A DNA stretch of 64,000 bases, taken from positions 6,700 through 70,699 of the forward strand of contig CAZGLO010000004.1 of the NCBI GenBank assembly GCA_964526735.1, read 5' to 3'. Positions within the stretch are counted from its first letter, which is position 1. Every line of letters begins with the position of its first letter. This document shows, one piece after another, positions 1 to 9,149 of the stretch. The DNA is from JAAUSY01 sp964526735 (GTDB lineage: Bacteria; Chloroflexota; Chloroflexia; Chloroflexales; Chloroflexaceae). A program made the position numbers and the translations under genes. The notes under the pieces were generated by a model, which worked only from the letters and a program-made list of their open reading frames with translations, had not been told where the DNA came from and ran no database searches.

Positions 1-894
1 TGGCTCAATATCGACAAGCAACTCCAACTGTTTTTCGTCTGCCAATGGCTTCATAATGCCGTGGACGTTCTCGATAATCGGCGTAATATCCACGGGTCTC
101 AGATCGACTTCAAGATGACCCGCTTCCATCTTGGCAAACTCAAGCAGGTCGTTGACGAGTCGGTGCATCCGCGTGCTGCTGTGGAGCATATAGCTGATTG
201 GCTCCTCCATATTTGGCGGCACTGGCCCAAGTCTCCCCCGCTGGAGCATCTGTGCATAGCCGATGACAGAGGTGGCCGGAGCACGAAGCTCGTGGGTGAC
301 GGTGGCGAGAAAGGCAGAACGCACACGGTTGACCTGTTCGGCCTTTTCATATGCCTCTTGTAGCTGCTCAAACTGGTAGATTCGTGCAACCGCAACAGAG
401 ACGAAATCGCAGATGATATCGAGAAGGTGGATCTCGCTGGTAGAAACATTGCGGATATGTTGGTTGCCCACGACAAGCACCCCAAGGATGGTTTCGCTAT
501 GGACGAGTGGGATGGCAACCAGGGTTTGCAACTCTGCCTGGGTGAGCAGCAATGTGATTTCAGTATTGACGATATCGTGGTCGTTTACGTAAAAGACACG
601 CTTTTCCCCTGCGTTGAGCATCTCTCGGATGAGGTCGAGGTCGTTTGGGGTAGCGTATTGCGTTTCAAAAGGAGAATCTTCTGCTGCATCAGTCGGTTGT
701 TGCACTACCACATGAAGCGAAGCGTGGTCGGCACCAGTCAGCCCAATAATGACTCGATCCCATTCTTGTGCTTGGATTAACTCAGTTGCCACAAGCGGAA
801 GTACATCTCCGATCTCATTTGCTGCATTGGCAACACGAGCTATTCGATTGAGAGTGAGAAGCTCGGCTAGCTGCTGGTTGTTCTCTTCTTCCAT
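1..894 (-). CDS. GAF-domain sensor histidine kinase (3' part beyond window)
   Basis: The gene runs off the left edge. 298 codons are visible and open to base 1. The start is the ATG at 894, with an AGAAGG ribosome site about 10 nt upstream; a GTG at 939 is in frame but lacks a good site. Residues 10-160 form a GAF-type sensor domain, including the segment ending in LVAIPLVHSETILGVLVVG. A short coiled coil follows, then a HisKA domain with the H-box THELRAPATSVIGYAQML near residue 200; its His is the presumed phosphorylation site. The ATPase domain should lie outside the window. There is no membrane segment, so it is probably a cytoplasmic sensor. It is divergent from the GAF histidine kinase at 1115. 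Family assignment is firm; the ligand is unknown. Confidence 0.85.
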   Translation of the reverse strand, partial: MEEENNQQLAELLTLNRIARVANAANEIGDVLPLVATELIQAQEWDRVIIGLTGADHASLHVVVQQPTDAAEDSPFETQYATPNDLDLIREMLNAGEKRVFYVNDHDIVNTEITLLLTQAELQTLVAIPLVHSETILGVLVVGNQHIRNVSTSEIHLLDIICDFVSVAVARIYQFEQLQEAYEKAEQVNRVRSAFLATVTHELRAPATSVIGYAQMLQRGRLGPVPPNMEEPISYMLHSSTRMHRLVNDLLEFAKMEAGHLEVDLRPVDITPIIENVHGIMKPLADEKQLELLVDIEP

Positions 895-1027
895 AAATAA
901 AACACCTTCTATGGGTATTCGACGCAATGCAAGCCGCACGACGAGCAAGGAAACCAACGAACCTTGGGTTGGATCAAAGTCATTATAATACAAAGGTGCA
1001 CTCTTCGCTAGCATTGCAATCGAACAA

Positions 1028-1056
1028 TTGCATATCGTTCCTCTGCAAGCTATAAT
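1028..1056 (+). promoter_or_regulatory. Sigma-70-type promoter for the GAF/HisKA_2 kinase gene
   Basis: TTGCAT (1028-1033) and TATAAT (1051-1056) are separated by exactly 17 nt. Transcription would begin near 1063, inside the longest open frame that could be drawn from 1028. This argues that the true start codon is the downstream ATG at 1115. Confidence 0.65.
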
Positions 1057-1114
1057 GCGGGTAGCCAAAGCACGCGATGCACGACAAGCAATAGAACGGG
1101 GTGGCGCACTGCCT

Positions 1115-3172
1115 ATGAATCAGTCACCAATATCATCCTCATCAGATCTCCTGATGTCTTTACAAGAGACGTGGCCTCGCGTCGCGGAACTCATCGCCGA
1201 TATGGAACACGACCAGCTTATTGAAACCCGTATCGGCCGCCTCCGACACATTAGCGCCATCTGGTATGCACGGGGAGGCTCGCCAGAATTGCTCACCGAG
1301 ATCGGGCTGGAGCTTGCTGAACGATTGGGTATGCCCCGATCGGTCGTGGTGAGTGAGCTGTTGCTCGCATTTGGCTCTGCCCGTGAAGAACAACGAACCC
1401 GCGAATGGGAATCGCATCTCCTCAACCGCGTTGCGGAGCTTGATGGTCTCCACCGCATCATCTCTGCCGCCAACTCAACTCTCGACCTTGATGCCTCACT
1501 TCAGACCGTCGTCGAGACGATTGCGCACGTTGTCGGCGTTGAAGTTTGTTCGGTCTACCTCTATGACAAGCACCGCGATGAACTCGTCTTGCGCGCCACC
1601 CGCGGCCTCAACCAGGGCGCAGTCGGCCAAGTCGTCACGCATTTGGGCAAAGGCGTCACGGGGTGGGCAGCACGGGTCGGGCGGCCAGTGGCGGTGCGCG
1701 ATGTGGTCAGCGACCCGCGCTACACCGTTGAACCGCAACTTGGCGATGAACCCTTCCATTCGATGCTGGCGGTGCCTATCGTCCTCTTCAGCGCGGAACG
1801 GTTTCAGTTTAGCGCCGATAAGCTGCAGGGCGTTGTGAATATTCAAACGAAAGTCCCGCGCGACTTCACGCAGGAAGAGATTAACTTTGTTGAGGTGGCG
1901 GCGGGCGAATTAGCCTTCTTCATCGCCAATGCACAGCTCTACCAACAAACCGACGAACGTCTTCAAATCAAGGTACATGAGCTTACCACGCTGCAACAGG
2001 TGTCAAAGCATATCGCTGAGCAGCTTGACCTCCACGACGTCCTCAACCTCATTGCCGAAAAGGCGGTGGAATTGGCGAAAGCCGACCGCGCTGACATCTT
2101 TCAGGTGACCGAAGAGGGCGATTCGCAGTTGGTGGCGAGCCGTGGGGTGCATGGGCAGAGCAATAGCGAGAATGTTCACCTCTTCATCGCCCACATGGCA
2201 AACGACAACAAGCCAATTGCCATCCTCAACGCCTACCAAGACTCGCGTTTCCCAGAGCTTGCCCAACTCACCGCGCGCCAAGGCTTCCATTCGCTGTTCT
2301 GTATGCCGCTCTATGCCCGTGGCCGGATGATTGGCAGTATTTGCCTCTACACGCTGCAACCCCACCATTTCAACTACGAAGAAGTCCGGCTGTTGAGCAC
2401 TTTTGCAGATGAGGCTGCTATCGCGATTGAGAACGTACGGCTGTATGAAGAGAGCCAACGCGCATTGGCGGTCAAGTCGGCGATGCTCCAAGAGATGCAC
2501 CATCGGGTGCGCAACAACCTGCAAACCATCTCCGCCCTGCTCGCGATGCAACTGCGGCGACTTGACCCCGAAAGCCCCGGAGGACGGGCATTGCGTGAGA
2601 GTGTGTCGCGTATCCAGTCGATTGCGGGGGTGCACAACCTCTTGTGTCGAGAGGATGTCGGCGTGACGACCGTGGAAGCTGTTGCCAAGCAAGTCGCCGA
2701 CAATGCTTTGACCGGCTTGGTTTCGATTGATCGTACAGTCACCTTCTCCGTGATGGGCGATACGGTGTACATGGGGTCACGCGAAGCGACCGTGTTAGCG
2801 TTGGTTATCAACGAACTCATCGGCAATGCCCTGACCCACGGCCTCTCGCGGGAAGGGGGCAAGGTCGAGATTGAGTCGACGATTGCTGGTGATATAATAG
2901 TCATAGAGGTTCGCGATGATGGCCCGATGCATCCGAAAGAAGAATCCGACGAACAGGCCGTAACGAGTAGTGGATTAGGGCTGCAGATTATCGAAACGCT
3001 TGTCTCCGATGATTTGGGTGGCTCGTTTGAGTTGCTCCCCTGCGACGAACTCAACGACCAGGAAGGGACAGCCGACCACCCCAATCACCCGGACGAGAAG
3101 TGGATGCGGGCGCGGCTCCTCTTACCGCGGCGTATCCTCATCTGCAACGGCGAATCGGATATCCCTACCTAG
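1115..3172 (+). CDS. Two-GAF sensor histidine kinase, HisKA_2 type
   Basis: A 685-residue cytoplasmic sensor kinase. The open frame extends upstream to 1028, but a promoter occupies that stretch, so I choose the ATG at 1115. The N-terminal ~100 residues are helical and resemble no domain I know. Two GAF domains follow (about residues 120-275 and 285-440). The kinase core has the HisKA_2 phospho-acceptor motif EMHHRVRNNLQTISALL near residue 465, then a HATPase with N-box (INELIGNALTHG), a G1 motif (VRDDGP) and a G2 motif (GLGLQIIETLV). HisKA_2 kinases often act in light, redox or stress sensing. No chromophore Cys is evident and the signal is unknown. No response regulator is adjacent. It faces another GAF kinase across a short divergent region. 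Confidence 0.9.
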   Translation: MNQSPISSSSDLLMSLQETWPRVAELIADMEHDQLIETRIGRLRHISAIWYARGGSPELLTEIGLELAERLGMPRSVVVSELLLAFGSAREEQRTREWESHLLNRVAELDGLHRIISAANSTLDLDASLQTVVETIAHVVGVEVCSVYLYDKHRDELVLRATRGLNQGAVGQVVTHLGKGVTGWAARVGRPVAVRDVVSDPRYTVEPQLGDEPFHSMLAVPIVLFSAERFQFSADKLQGVVNIQTKVPRDFTQEEINFVEVAAGELAFFIANAQLYQQTDERLQIKVHELTTLQQVSKHIAEQLDLHDVLNLIAEKAVELAKADRADIFQVTEEGDSQLVASRGVHGQSNSENVHLFIAHMANDNKPIAILNAYQDSRFPELAQLTARQGFHSLFCMPLYARGRMIGSICLYTLQPHHFNYEEVRLLSTFADEAAIAIENVRLYEESQRALAVKSAMLQEMHHRVRNNLQTISALLAMQLRRLDPESPGGRALRESVSRIQSIAGVHNLLCREDVGVTTVEAVAKQVADNALTGLVSIDRTVTFSVMGDTVYMGSREATVLALVINELIGNALTHGLSREGGKVEIESTIAGDIIVIEVRDDGPMHPKEESDEQAVTSSGLGLQIIETLVSDDLGGSFELLPCDELNDQEGTADHPNHPDEKWMRARLLLPRRILICNGESDIPT

Positions 3173-3233
3173 AGACACGCTCAGACACGCTCATATGGCT
3201 GCCTGCTTTCGCAAGGTCTGAAAAGGACTCTAT

Positions 3234-5201
3234 ATGTCACAACAGTTTTCTGCATCTGGCATGCCGCCGATGATCGGCAAATGCCTCTCTATTCCCGAAT
3301 GGAACACCTACGTTGCCTCCTACGATTTTGGCCCCATCGCTCCCAAACGTCTTGTCCTCCACCACACCTGGAAACCGACCGTCGCGCAGTGGCGGGGGCT
3401 TGCCTCAATGCGCGGGATGCAAACCTACTATGCGGGGCTTGGCTGGACGGCTGCTCCTCACATCTACTGCGCTCCTGACGGCATTTGGCTCTTCACCCCG
3501 ATGAGCAATGTCGGCATCCACGCGGGGAGCGGCAACTCTGGCACCACCAATGGCGTATGGTGGTATTCGATTGGCTTGGAGATGGTCGGCAATTACGATT
3601 ACGAGCGTCCAAGCGGGGCGGTGTGGGAAAACACCAAGGCCGTCATTGGAGAACTCTCCAAGCGAGTCGACGTTGCCCCGCGCAATTTCATCTCTTTCCA
3701 CCGCGACTACGGGCCAAAGAGTTGCCCGGGCTGGGCTGTCACCCACGAATGGGTGTGGAGCGAGATCGAGGCCTACCTCAACAATGCCCAACCCCCCGAA
3801 CCGCCCGCCCCAGGGGAGATTGGCAACCCCACCCCTGATGAGGAACAGCTGCTGGAAAACCTGCTGATGGCGAGCTATTCAAAGCGGGCGCGGGGCTATA
3901 CCAGCGAATGGGCCTTTCACGAGTATGCCGTCACGCACGATATGGGCATGCCCATCGCCAAGAGCGCACGCATGACAGTCGATGGCAAGGAGTATAACTA
4001 TCAACCCTTCGCCCGCGACACGCTCTACTGCGAAATCCCCAAGTGGGGCGATGTGCAGCTATTGAGTGAGCTGCTTGGCGGGAGTATCCCTCCTCACGGG
4101 TTGGGGCGCGAACTGCTTGAGCAGACCTATAAGGCGTGTGGGGCGACATTTCACGCCGATTGGGCCTCACACCAATATGCTATGAGTGCCAAACTTGGCC
4201 CGCCACTCGCCGAAGGAAGCGAAATCACGGTGGATGGCGTGCGCTACGGCTATCAAGTCTTCGCCCGCGATACGCTTTTCTTCCCCATCCCGCAATGGAC
4301 GAACATTAGCCTACTCAGCACGCTTAGTGGCACGAAGGATGCAACCAAGAAGCGGCTGCGTGAAGCCCTTCTTGCGGCCATCTACAAGAGCTGTGGCACG
4401 ACCTACCACCCCGAATGGGCTTTCCACCAATTGGCGCACACGCTTGAGGGTGGAGGGGGCATTGGCGCGCCGCTCTCAAACTCCGAACGCATCACCGTGG
4501 GCGGCAAACAATATGCGATACAGGTCTATACCCTCGACACGCTCTACAACGAAATCCCGCATTGGAGCAATGTCAAGCGGCTCAAAGACCTCATCCAGAA
4601 GAGCAGCAGCAATGTATCGTTTGGGATGGTATCGTTCAGTGTGGGAGAGACGCTGCCTGAGGTAGAAGGGCAGTGGGAGCCGCCAGCAGGTGTAGATTTG
4701 CGGGTTGAGCAAGTCACCCCGCCTTCGCCCTCCCGCGAAGACCGCGATGGCGCACAGGTTTCGCTGGTCATCATCCACGGCGACGATCACCCCGCTACAG
4801 AGGCTATTGAAAATATGACGGAGTTGGGGGCGCGGCAATCGTGCCACTACTACGTCACCAAGGAAGGGACTATCTACTCGCTGGTGCCCGAAGATCAAGC
4901 CGCTTGGCATTCGGGGATGGCGACCATGGGCGGGCTGTGGTTCAACACCAACCGCATCAGCATTGGGGTGATGCTCGAGGCCATGCCCGCGCAACTTGAA
5001 CCGACTGAAGAAGGCGATCCTGGCGGTATGGCGCAGGAACAGCGAGAAAGTTTCCTCGCCCTGCTGAAAGACTTAGTAGACCGCTACCGCTTTGGGCCGG
5101 ATGATATCATCTTAGGCGAATCGCTCATCCGAAGCGGCCATGTGATGCCGACTCAGCTGCTGGAGCGCAAGATTGCGGAGGCGTCGGACACACCAGCATA
5201 G
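3234..5201 (+). CDS. N-acetylmuramoyl-L-alanine amidase (PGRP/Amidase_2) with triple internal repeat and second amidase-like domain
   Basis: 655 residues; start ATG with AAAAGGA 8 nt upstream. Residues 35-190 form an Amidase_2/PGRP domain. The zinc and catalytic residues expected from T7 lysozyme are visible: His43/His44 in LVLHHTW, then HRDYGPKSCPGW with His156, Lys162 and Cys164. Residues ~205-455 hold three ~80-residue imperfect repeats, each with an AxHxYA-like segment, an ITVDG-type turn and FARDTLYCEIP-type ends. Residues ~500-650 resemble a second Amidase_2 fold (VIIHGDD, CHYYVTKEG, AAWHSG), but the C-terminal HxxxxxKxC set is absent, so it is probably inactive. There is no signal peptide or membrane helix, which is odd for a wall hydrolase. 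Export by another route, lysis-dependent release or a phage-derived origin are possible. Confidence 0.8.
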   Translation: MSQQFSASGMPPMIGKCLSIPEWNTYVASYDFGPIAPKRLVLHHTWKPTVAQWRGLASMRGMQTYYAGLGWTAAPHIYCAPDGIWLFTPMSNVGIHAGSGNSGTTNGVWWYSIGLEMVGNYDYERPSGAVWENTKAVIGELSKRVDVAPRNFISFHRDYGPKSCPGWAVTHEWVWSEIEAYLNNAQPPEPPAPGEIGNPTPDEEQLLENLLMASYSKRARGYTSEWAFHEYAVTHDMGMPIAKSARMTVDGKEYNYQPFARDTLYCEIPKWGDVQLLSELLGGSIPPHGLGRELLEQTYKACGATFHADWASHQYAMSAKLGPPLAEGSEITVDGVRYGYQVFARDTLFFPIPQWTNISLLSTLSGTKDATKKRLREALLAAIYKSCGTTYHPEWAFHQLAHTLEGGGGIGAPLSNSERITVGGKQYAIQVYTLDTLYNEIPHWSNVKRLKDLIQKSSSNVSFGMVSFSVGETLPEVEGQWEPPAGVDLRVEQVTPPSPSREDRDGAQVSLVIIHGDDHPATEAIENMTELGARQSCHYYVTKEGTIYSLVPEDQAAWHSGMATMGGLWFNTNRISIGVMLEAMPAQLEPTEEGDPGGMAQEQRESFLALLKDLVDRYRFGPDDIILGESLIRSGHVMPTQLLERKIAEASDTPA

Positions 5202-5233
5202 TGGTGATAGCAGGTGCGGGCAGAGAGAGAACA

Positions 5234-5256
5234 GCCCAACCCGACGGGGGTTGGGC
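5234..5256. terminator. Hairpin between convergent amidase and URO-D genes
   Basis: A perfect 9-bp stem GCCCAACCC/GGGTTGGGC with a 5-nt loop lies in the 80-nt gap between two convergent genes. No T-tract follows on either strand, so it could act as a bidirectional terminator or only as an RNA 3'-end stabiliser. The same CCCAACCC/GGGTTGGG stem recurs at 24922-24941. Confidence 0.5.
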
Positions 5257-5281
5257 CATTGAATCGCATAGACGCCGGTCG

Positions 5282-6256
5282 CTACTCTTCAACGGCGTTG
5301 CGCAATGCGCGGATATTGCTCCACGGCGTGGTGATGGGTATCACGCAGCCGGTGGCCAAACAGACACGGCGGCCACCCGTCTCATCGATGGCCTGGTGCG
5401 CCAACGTACGGATATCGTGCGGCCTACCGCGCTCAATGTCGTGCTGGCTGACTCCGCCCACGACCAGCCCCGGAAACTGCTTTGCGCCTTCTGCCAGCGA
5501 CGGGCCAGTATCGCGGTCGTGCCAATTGAGCGCGTGCACGGGGTAGTCGGCCACAAGGTCAAAGTAGGTATGCAGCCCATGGAGGTGGAAGAGGTTGAAA
5601 TTACCATCTCTCGCCGCTCCAAGGATGCGCATATCATAGGGGCGACAGAAGGATTCATACTCTTCGCGGCTGAGGTGCGTGGAACGGGCGTGTTGCGTGG
5701 CGTAGAAGATGCCATCCGCCCCCGCCTCAAGCGCGGCATACACAAAATCAGTCGTCATCTCGGTGAGGATATCAAGACCAGCGCGGAGCTTCTCTGGCCA
5801 CGTGCGCAGATGTACAATCTCTTGCATATCGCCAACGAGGTGGCGGGCCTGATCCATCGGGCTAAAAATCGTCTCAATGATGGTCACATCGGGGCCAACA
5901 AGCTCTCGCAGCCGCCGAATGCTCGTCAACTGCTGCCCCAACGTTCCGGTGGTCGCCACGATACGCGGCAGAAATTCCCACTGGTCGGGCGAGGTGATGG
6001 GGCGGGTGAGGTAATCGCTGGTACCGTGCGGATTGCCGCGGTAGGCAACCCGACACCCCAAATCGGCCACCGAATAGTGGCTTGACGGCGTCATCTTGAT
6101 GAAATCCCAATCGTACTGCTGCTGGAATGCGGCAATTGATTGTGCGAGGGTCTCTGGATGTTGGTCGTCAACCGGAAAGTGTCGCCACAACGCGACGGGG
6201 GCACGGTCTACTTCTTGTCCGGCGACGGCAGCGGCAAGACGTTCTCGCTTATTCAT
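5282..6256 (-). CDS. Uroporphyrinogen decarboxylase (URO-D) family protein
   Basis: 324 residues, start ATG with an AGGAGA site. The opening MNKRERLAAAVAGQEVDRAP and the internal DGIFYATQHARSTHLS, YPVHALNWHDRDTG and PITTPWSNIRALRNAVEE segments are typical of the URO-D superfamily, a TIM barrel. That family includes HemE and corrinoid-dependent methyltransferases (MtaA/CmuA-like). No other haem-pathway gene is nearby and the N-terminal substrate motif of HemE is not clear, so I do not call it hemE. A role in C1 or methyl transfer is equally possible. It is convergent with the amidase gene and divergent from the Nudix gene. Confidence 0.8.
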   Translation of the reverse strand: MNKRERLAAAVAGQEVDRAPVALWRHFPVDDQHPETLAQSIAAFQQQYDWDFIKMTPSSHYSVADLGCRVAYRGNPHGTSDYLTRPITSPDQWEFLPRIVATTGTLGQQLTSIRRLRELVGPDVTIIETIFSPMDQARHLVGDMQEIVHLRTWPEKLRAGLDILTEMTTDFVYAALEAGADGIFYATQHARSTHLSREEYESFCRPYDMRILGAARDGNFNLFHLHGLHTYFDLVADYPVHALNWHDRDTGPSLAEGAKQFPGLVVGGVSQHDIERGRPHDIRTLAHQAIDETGGRRVCLATGCVIPITTPWSNIRALRNAVEE

Positions 6257-6414
6257 ATCGTCTCCTGTCTGAAATACACATCAGAATACTCTGAATACCA
6301 GGTACATACTACCACGTACCGCGGCCTATCTGCTCCATCGCTTGAGATATTGCACGTCTGCTCGGCCACTCGTTCTCCATACACTGCTAAAGCGTTCAGA
6401 GAAAAGGACAAACC

Positions 6415-6906
6415 ATGCGCTATACACCCATCCTCGCCACATTGGGCTATGTGATGTCGCCAGATAAGAAGCATGTCCTGATGGTACACCGCAATGCGCG
6501 CCCCGACGACCATCACCACGGCAAGTATAATGGGCTTGGCGGCAAGGTCGAGCAGACCGAAGATGTCGTCACCGGCATGTGCCGCGAAATCTACGAAGAA
6601 TCGCAGATCGAGGTCACGTCGCTGACTATGCGCGGGACAATCAATTGGCCCTTCTTTGGCAAGCACGGCGAAGATTGGTTTGGGTTTATCTTCCGCATTG
6701 ATGCATGGAGCGGAACGCCGTTGACACACAACCCCGAAGGTACGTTAGAATGGATACCCGTTCAGGAGGTCACGCAGCTTGACCTGTGGCCGGGCGATAC
6801 ACTCTTCCTGCCCATGGTCTTCCAAGACCACCCGCGGCAGTTTCACGGCGCGATGATCTACGAACAGGGCAAACCTGCCCATTGGACATACACAACGGTT
6901 GAATAG
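6415..6906 (+). CDS. Nudix hydrolase, MutT/8-oxo-dGTP diphosphatase-like
   Basis: 163 residues; ATG preceded by AAAAGGA. The Nudix box is clear around residues 40-63 (GGKVEQTEDVV then REIYEES): the G, E, REIYEE core and downstream acidic residues that bind Mg2+ are present, with Ser in place of the last Gly. The family hydrolyses nucleoside diphosphate derivatives; the short length and order of segments resemble enzymes that cleanse oxidised purine nucleotides. Exact substrate cannot be read from sequence. It lies 63 nt upstream of serS on the same strand and may be co-transcribed with it. Confidence 0.85.
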   Translation: MRYTPILATLGYVMSPDKKHVLMVHRNARPDDHHHGKYNGLGGKVEQTEDVVTGMCREIYEESQIEVTSLTMRGTINWPFFGKHGEDWFGFIFRIDAWSGTPLTHNPEGTLEWIPVQEVTQLDLWPGDTLFLPMVFQDHPRQFHGAMIYEQGKPAHWTYTTVE

Positions 6907-6938
6907 CCGAAGGAAAGCCGAAGGAAAACCGAAGGAAA
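6906..6938 (+). repeat. 11-bp tandem repeat, three copies, between Nudix gene and serS
   Basis: Three back-to-back copies of (g/a)ccgaaggaaa directly follow the Nudix stop codon. Each copy holds an AAGGAAA string resembling a ribosome binding site, but the serS site proper is the AAGGAG nearer the start. Confidence 0.8.
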
Positions 6939-6969
6939 ACGTAGCACAACACAGCAAGGAGTATAGTGA

Positions 6970-8238
6970 ATGCTAGATATAAAGCGTATTCGTGAGCAAC
7001 CTGAGTGGCTGAAGGAGCAACTTACCCGCGCTGGCAGCGATGGCGGGGCGATTGATGAAACCCTCGCGCTTGATGAGCAACGCCGAACGTTGCTGCAAGA
7101 GGTCGAAGCGCTCAAGGCCAAGCGCAATGCGGTCTCCAAAGAGATCGGCAAGATGAAGGACGCCGAAGAGCGCAATCGCCGTATTGAAGAGATGCGCGCC
7201 GTGGGCGACCAGATCGCCGAACTCGATCAGCAGATCAACGGTATTGAAGAGCGGCTGCAGATGGTGATGCTTGATATCCGCAATATCCCCCATGCCGACG
7301 TTCCCCAAGGCGAAGACGAAGACCAGAACGTCGTTATCTCCCAAGAGGGCGAACCACAGGAACTTGATTTCCCCGCCAAACCGCATTGGGAGCTTGGCGA
7401 GACGCTTGGCATCATCGATTTTGAGCGCGGGGTGAAGCTGTCTGGCTCACGGTTTTACGTCTTGCGCGGGGCGGGGGCCAAACTCCAACGCGCCCTCATC
7501 CAATGGCTGCTTGACCTTCACCATGAGCAGGGCTACCAAGAGATCTACACCCCTTTCATCGTCAAGGAGCAGTGTATGTACGGGGCGGGGCAATTGCCCA
7601 AGTTCCGCGACAACCTCTACCGCGATGAGAATGCCGGTATGTGGCTTGTGCCGACGGCGGAAGTCCCCATCACCAACCTCTACACCGACGAAATCTTGGA
7701 GGCTTCGCAGCTGCCCATCCACCTCTGCGGCTATACGCCCTGCTTCCGCCGGGAGCAGATGAGCGCTGGACGCGATGTACGGGGCATCAAACGCGGTCAT
7801 CAGTTTGACAAGGTGGAGATGTATAAGTTTGTCCACCCCGATACGAGCTATGACGAGCTAGAAAAGCTCCGCGGCGACGCCGAAGCCACCTGCCGCGCGC
7901 TCAATATCCCCTTCCGCACGAAGATACTCTGCACGGGTGATATGGGCTTTGCCGCCACGAAAACCTACGACATTGAGCTGTGGGCACCGGGCCAGGAAGA
8001 GTGGCTTGAAGTCAGTTCGTGCAGCAATGTGGAAGATTTCCAGGCCCGCCGTGCTAATCTGCGCTTCCGGCCAGAGCCAAATGCCAAACCAGAGTTTCTC
8101 CACACGCTCAACGGCTCTGGATTGGGGGTGCCGCGCACGATGATCGCGATTATGGAGAACTATCAGCAGGAAGATGGGAGCATTGTCGTTCCCGAGGTAT
8201 TGCGCCCCTATATGAACGGTATTGAGGTGATACGCTAG
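6970..8238 (+). CDS. serS: Seryl-tRNA synthetase
   Basis: 422 residues, the usual length. It charges tRNA-Ser (and tRNA-Sec where present) with serine in the cytoplasm. Residues 1-110 form the long antiparallel coiled-coil arm that contacts the tRNA variable arm (starts MLDIKRIREQPEWLKEQL). The class II core follows: motif 2 around FRREQMSAGRDVRGIKRGHQF and motif 3 around NGSGLGVPRTMIAIMENYQ. The start ATG has an AAGGAG site. No T-box leader is seen in the short upstream spacer. Confidence 0.97.
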   Translation: MLDIKRIREQPEWLKEQLTRAGSDGGAIDETLALDEQRRTLLQEVEALKAKRNAVSKEIGKMKDAEERNRRIEEMRAVGDQIAELDQQINGIEERLQMVMLDIRNIPHADVPQGEDEDQNVVISQEGEPQELDFPAKPHWELGETLGIIDFERGVKLSGSRFYVLRGAGAKLQRALIQWLLDLHHEQGYQEIYTPFIVKEQCMYGAGQLPKFRDNLYRDENAGMWLVPTAEVPITNLYTDEILEASQLPIHLCGYTPCFRREQMSAGRDVRGIKRGHQFDKVEMYKFVHPDTSYDELEKLRGDAEATCRALNIPFRTKILCTGDMGFAATKTYDIELWAPGQEEWLEVSSCSNVEDFQARRANLRFRPEPNAKPEFLHTLNGSGLGVPRTMIAIMENYQQEDGSIVVPEVLRPYMNGIEVIR

Positions 8239-8254
8239 CGGGGAAAACACGATT

Positions 8255-9139
8255 ATGGATGTAACACACCATACCACCAAGGTAAATGATATCCACATGC
8301 ACTATGTGCGGGCGGGGGAAGGGCCACCAGTCCTCTTCTTGCATGGGTTCCCAGAATTTTGGTATAGTTGGCGGCACCAATTGCAGCCCTTGAGCCAGCA
8401 TTGCACGGTGATTGCGCCAGATTTGCGTGGCTATAACGACACGGATAAGCCCGAATACGGCTACGATATGGACACGCTGATGGACGATGTGCACGGGTTG
8501 CTTGATGTGCTTGGCTTTGAGCGGGCCTCTCTCGTTGGGCACGACGCCGGTGGCGCATTGGCGTGGTTGTTTGCCATCAATCACCCGTCGCGGGTTGAGC
8601 GCTTGGCGGTGCTCAATTTCCCACACCCGGCGCTCTTCGTCAAAGCGCTTGCCACCAACCCGCTGCAGATGATACGGAGCATCTACATCTCCTTTGCGCA
8701 GATACCGTGGTTGCCAGAGACCGTGCTCCGTTTGGGCGACTATGGTCTGGTAGATTATATGTTCCGGCAGATGGCGGTAAACACTGGCGGTATCACCGAC
8801 GAGGATATTCAGCGGTATAAAGAGGCCATCCGCAAGCCGGGCGCACTCACCGCCGCTCTGGAGTGGTACCGGGCATTTGGGCTTGGCGGGGGTATCTGGA
8901 AATTTGCACGGTCGGGGCGGGTGGGGCCGGTCGAGATGCCAACTATGCTCATTTGGGGCAAGGCAGACCCCTTCCTTGGCGTCGAGATGACGTATAACAC
9001 CGAACGCTACGCCCCCAATGTTGAAATCCACCGCCTTCCGGGGTGCTCCCACTGGGTGCAGCAGGAGTGTCCGGCGCAGGTAAACGACCTCCTTTTGCCA
9101 TTCCTGACACAGAAACACGAGACAGAACCATCATACTGA
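8255..9139 (+). CDS. Alpha/beta hydrolase, epoxide hydrolase-like
   Basis: 294 residues. The oxyanion-hole motif HGFPEFWYSW is at about residue 29. The nucleophile elbow GHDAGG (about residue 100) carries Asp rather than Ser, as in epoxide hydrolases and haloalkane dehalogenases. The acid lies in LIWGKADPFLG and the catalytic His in PGCSHWVQQE. HGFPE plus an Asp nucleophile favours an epoxide hydrolase. The gene starts 16 nt after serS and ends 10 nt before the O-methyltransferase, so the three probably form one transcript. Substrate unknown. Confidence 0.85.
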   Translation: MDVTHHTTKVNDIHMHYVRAGEGPPVLFLHGFPEFWYSWRHQLQPLSQHCTVIAPDLRGYNDTDKPEYGYDMDTLMDDVHGLLDVLGFERASLVGHDAGGALAWLFAINHPSRVERLAVLNFPHPALFVKALATNPLQMIRSIYISFAQIPWLPETVLRLGDYGLVDYMFRQMAVNTGGITDEDIQRYKEAIRKPGALTAALEWYRAFGLGGGIWKFARSGRVGPVEMPTMLIWGKADPFLGVEMTYNTERYAPNVEIHRLPGCSHWVQQECPAQVNDLLLPFLTQKHETEPSY

Positions 9140-9149
9140 ATGCACTGAT

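Noticed and set aside
5201..6085. 294-residue plus-strand ORF
   Set aside because: Fully overlaps the URO-D family gene on the other strand, whose domain matches are clear; the plus-strand product resembles nothing.
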